From Planctomycetota bacterium (GTDB lineage: Bacteria; Planctomycetota; UBA8742; JACQVU01): 5,776 nucleotides of DNA. Below the pieces are notes generated by a model, which saw nothing but the letters and a program-made list of their open reading frames with translations, did not search any database and was not told the DNA's origin. The DNA lies in NCBI GenBank assembly GCA_016209585.1, contig JACQVU010000398.1:1-5776 (forward strand). Reading direction: 5' to 3'. Position 1 is the first letter of the stretch. Every line of letters begins with the position of its first letter. Made by a program: the position numbers and the translations under genes. Positions 4,661-5,776 of this stretch are shown here, in pieces.

Positions 4661-5776
4661 CTATTTCGGGTCAGCCACGATCGCGATGCTCTTCTTTTCC
4701 TTGCCGCGGAGCACGTCGAGAGCGAACGAATCCCCGGCCTTCACGCCGCCGAGAACCGCCTTCACGTCGTCCATCGACGCGATGGGCTTGCCGTTGATCG
4801 ACCGCACCACGTCGCCCGTTTTCAGCCCCGCTCGGGCGGCTGGCCCGCCCTCTTCCACCACGGTGACGGCCACGCCCCCGCCGGCGGCGGCCGCGGCCTT
4901 GAACGCCAGTTTGCCCGGCCCACCCTTGGCGGGCGCGCCGGCCGCCCCGCCGGCCCTGGGCTTTTCAGCCGGGTAGAGTTTCTTCACCGCGTCGGGCAGC
5001 GGCTCGTTCCCCAGGAGGTTCTGCAGCGTGCCGGGCACGCTGTCGGTGAAGACGGAGTCGAGCGACTTCTGCGCCTCGGGGCTGTTGCTCAGCAGTTCTT
5101 CCAGCGCCACGCGCACCTCGCCCGTCTTGCCGAACAACTGCTCCAACTGGGCCTTGGGGTCGCTTTCCTCGGCGACGACGGCCTCCAGTTTCTCTTTGAG
5201 GGTTCCGCCGGCGAGGAACTGGGCGAGTTGCTCGTCGGCGATTTCGGCGTACTCTTCGCCCAGCAACTGGCGCATTCCAGGGGGCAACTTGCCGGCGCGC
5301 AGCGATTCCTGCAGTCCCTGTTTCAGCGCTTCCGGGCCGACTTGCGGCGCGGCTGGCGCCGGCTTCGCGGCCCCGCCCGGCGCGGCCTTGCCGGCCCCGC
5401 CGCCGGCGGCCTTGGCGCGCTCGCGCAACTTGGCGATGTAGGGCTTCAGCCCCGGCGGCGCGTTGTCGCCGCCCAGGATGCGGGAGAGCGTGTCGGGCAG
5501 CCGCGCGTCGGAAAGCGCCTCGTCAAGTTGCCGGCCGAGGTCGCCGCGCATGTTCTCTTCGCCCAGCAACTCCTCGAACTGCGCGCGCAGCGTCTCCCGG
5601 TCGTTGAGGTACTGGTCGAGCAGCGCCGTCGGGTCTTCGCCGCCGCCCGCGCCGCCCACCATTTCCTCCAGTTTTTCGCCGAGCGATCCGCCGCCGAGGT
5701 ATTCCTTGAGCATGTCGCCGACGAGGTCCGCCTGGGAGTCGCCCAGCGCCTTGCGGAACGCGGGCCGCACCTCGCC
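4661..5776 (-). CDS. Repeat-module protein with C-terminal PDZ domain, 5' end outside window
   Basis: The reading frame stays open to the window edge, so the true start and any signal peptide are not visible. The first possible start, a GTG at 5770-5768, is unlikely: the codons before it read Gly-Glu and complete a GEVR motif that recurs at residues 217-220 (numbered from that GTG), so it lies inside a repeat. Two long repeats are visible, about 1-114 and 162-270. Each contains two related helical units of about 40 residues with the pattern LR....LLG.....L...L..G.L...L..(V/L)(V/L). They are separated by an Ala/Gly/Pro linker (115-146), and a second linker (271-285) leads to the PDZ domain (about 286-367), recognised by GGPAARAGLKTGDVVRSING and the following helix SMDDVKAVL. 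PDZ domains bind C-terminal or internal peptides; no protease domain is seen in the visible part. It probably acts as a scaffold or adaptor in the envelope. The downstream same-strand gene encodes an FKBP. The PDZ call is firm; I do not recognise the repeat module. Confidence 0.85.
   Translation of the reverse strand, partial: GEVRPAFRKALGDSQADLVGDMLKEYLGGGSLGEKLEEMVGGAGGGEDPTALLDQYLNDRETLRAQFEELLGEENMRGDLGRQLDEALSDARLPDTLSRILGGDNAPPGLKPYIAKLRERAKAAGGGAGKAAPGGAAKPAPAAPQVGPEALKQGLQESLRAGKLPPGMRQLLGEEYAEIADEQLAQFLAGGTLKEKLEAVVAEESDPKAQLEQLFGKTGEVRVALEELLSNSPEAQKSLDSVFTDSVPGTLQNLLGNEPLPDAVKKLYPAEKPRAGGAAGAPAKGGPGKLAFKAAAAAGGGVAVTVVEEGGPAARAGLKTGDVVRSINGKPIASMDDVKAVLGGVKAGDSFALDVLRGKEKKSIAIVADPK

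Noticed and set aside
3796..4797. A 333-codon plus-strand frame opposite the FKBP and PDZ genes
   Set aside because: Low-complexity Arg/Ala/Pro sequence that crosses from one real gene into another; explained by the codon bias of the minus-strand genes.
4661..5776. HtrA/DegP-type protease because of the PDZ domain
   Set aside because: No trypsin-like fold or GNSGG-type serine motif is present in the visible 370 residues; the part before the PDZ domain is made of helical repeats.

Overview
This is a GC-rich chromosomal window from a bacterium. The base composition, the near-exclusive use of G or C at third codon positions, a secreted glycoside-hydrolase-like protein with the composition of uncultured Planctomycetota or other PVC-type relatives, and exported proline/alanine-rich proteins suggest that kind of organism. 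The phylum is an inference; no marker gene in the window settles it.

Layout. Positions 1-160 hold a complete minus-strand tRNA-Gly(GCC) unit: a sigma70-type promoter with a perfect TTGACA -35, the 72-nt tRNA, and a 9-bp hairpin followed by a run of seven Ts. Diverging from it is a small plus-strand gene (254-475) for a stand-alone HicB-like domain with no HicA partner. A 117-bp purine-rich gap leads to a large plus-strand gene (593-2899) for a 768-residue secreted protein that looks like a TIM-barrel glycoside hydrolase of uncertain family. It converges on the minus-strand genes across an 80-bp gap containing three small hairpins, two of them inside a tandem 27-nt repeat.

The right half is a same-strand pair on the minus strand. 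The upstream member (4661 to beyond the window's end) encodes a protein with at least four copies of a short helical module, arranged as two long repeats, followed by a C-terminal PDZ domain. The downstream member (2980-4524) encodes an exported protein with a long coiled coil, a Pro/Gly/Arg-rich linker and a C-terminal FKBP-type peptidyl-prolyl isomerase domain. The 136-bp gap between them is rich in inverted repeats and shows no recognisable promoter, so the two may be co-transcribed. Their shared theme (PDZ plus isomerase, both probably outside the cytoplasm) suggests envelope protein folding or assembly, but this is inference.

The tRNA, HicB and hydrolase genes look like ordinary chromosome. 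I see no mobile element, CRISPR array or defence system. The most novel-looking item is the repeat-PDZ protein and its pairing with the coiled-coil FKBP. Next come the tandem hairpin repeat and a short stretch of unusual codon use inside the hydrolase gene.
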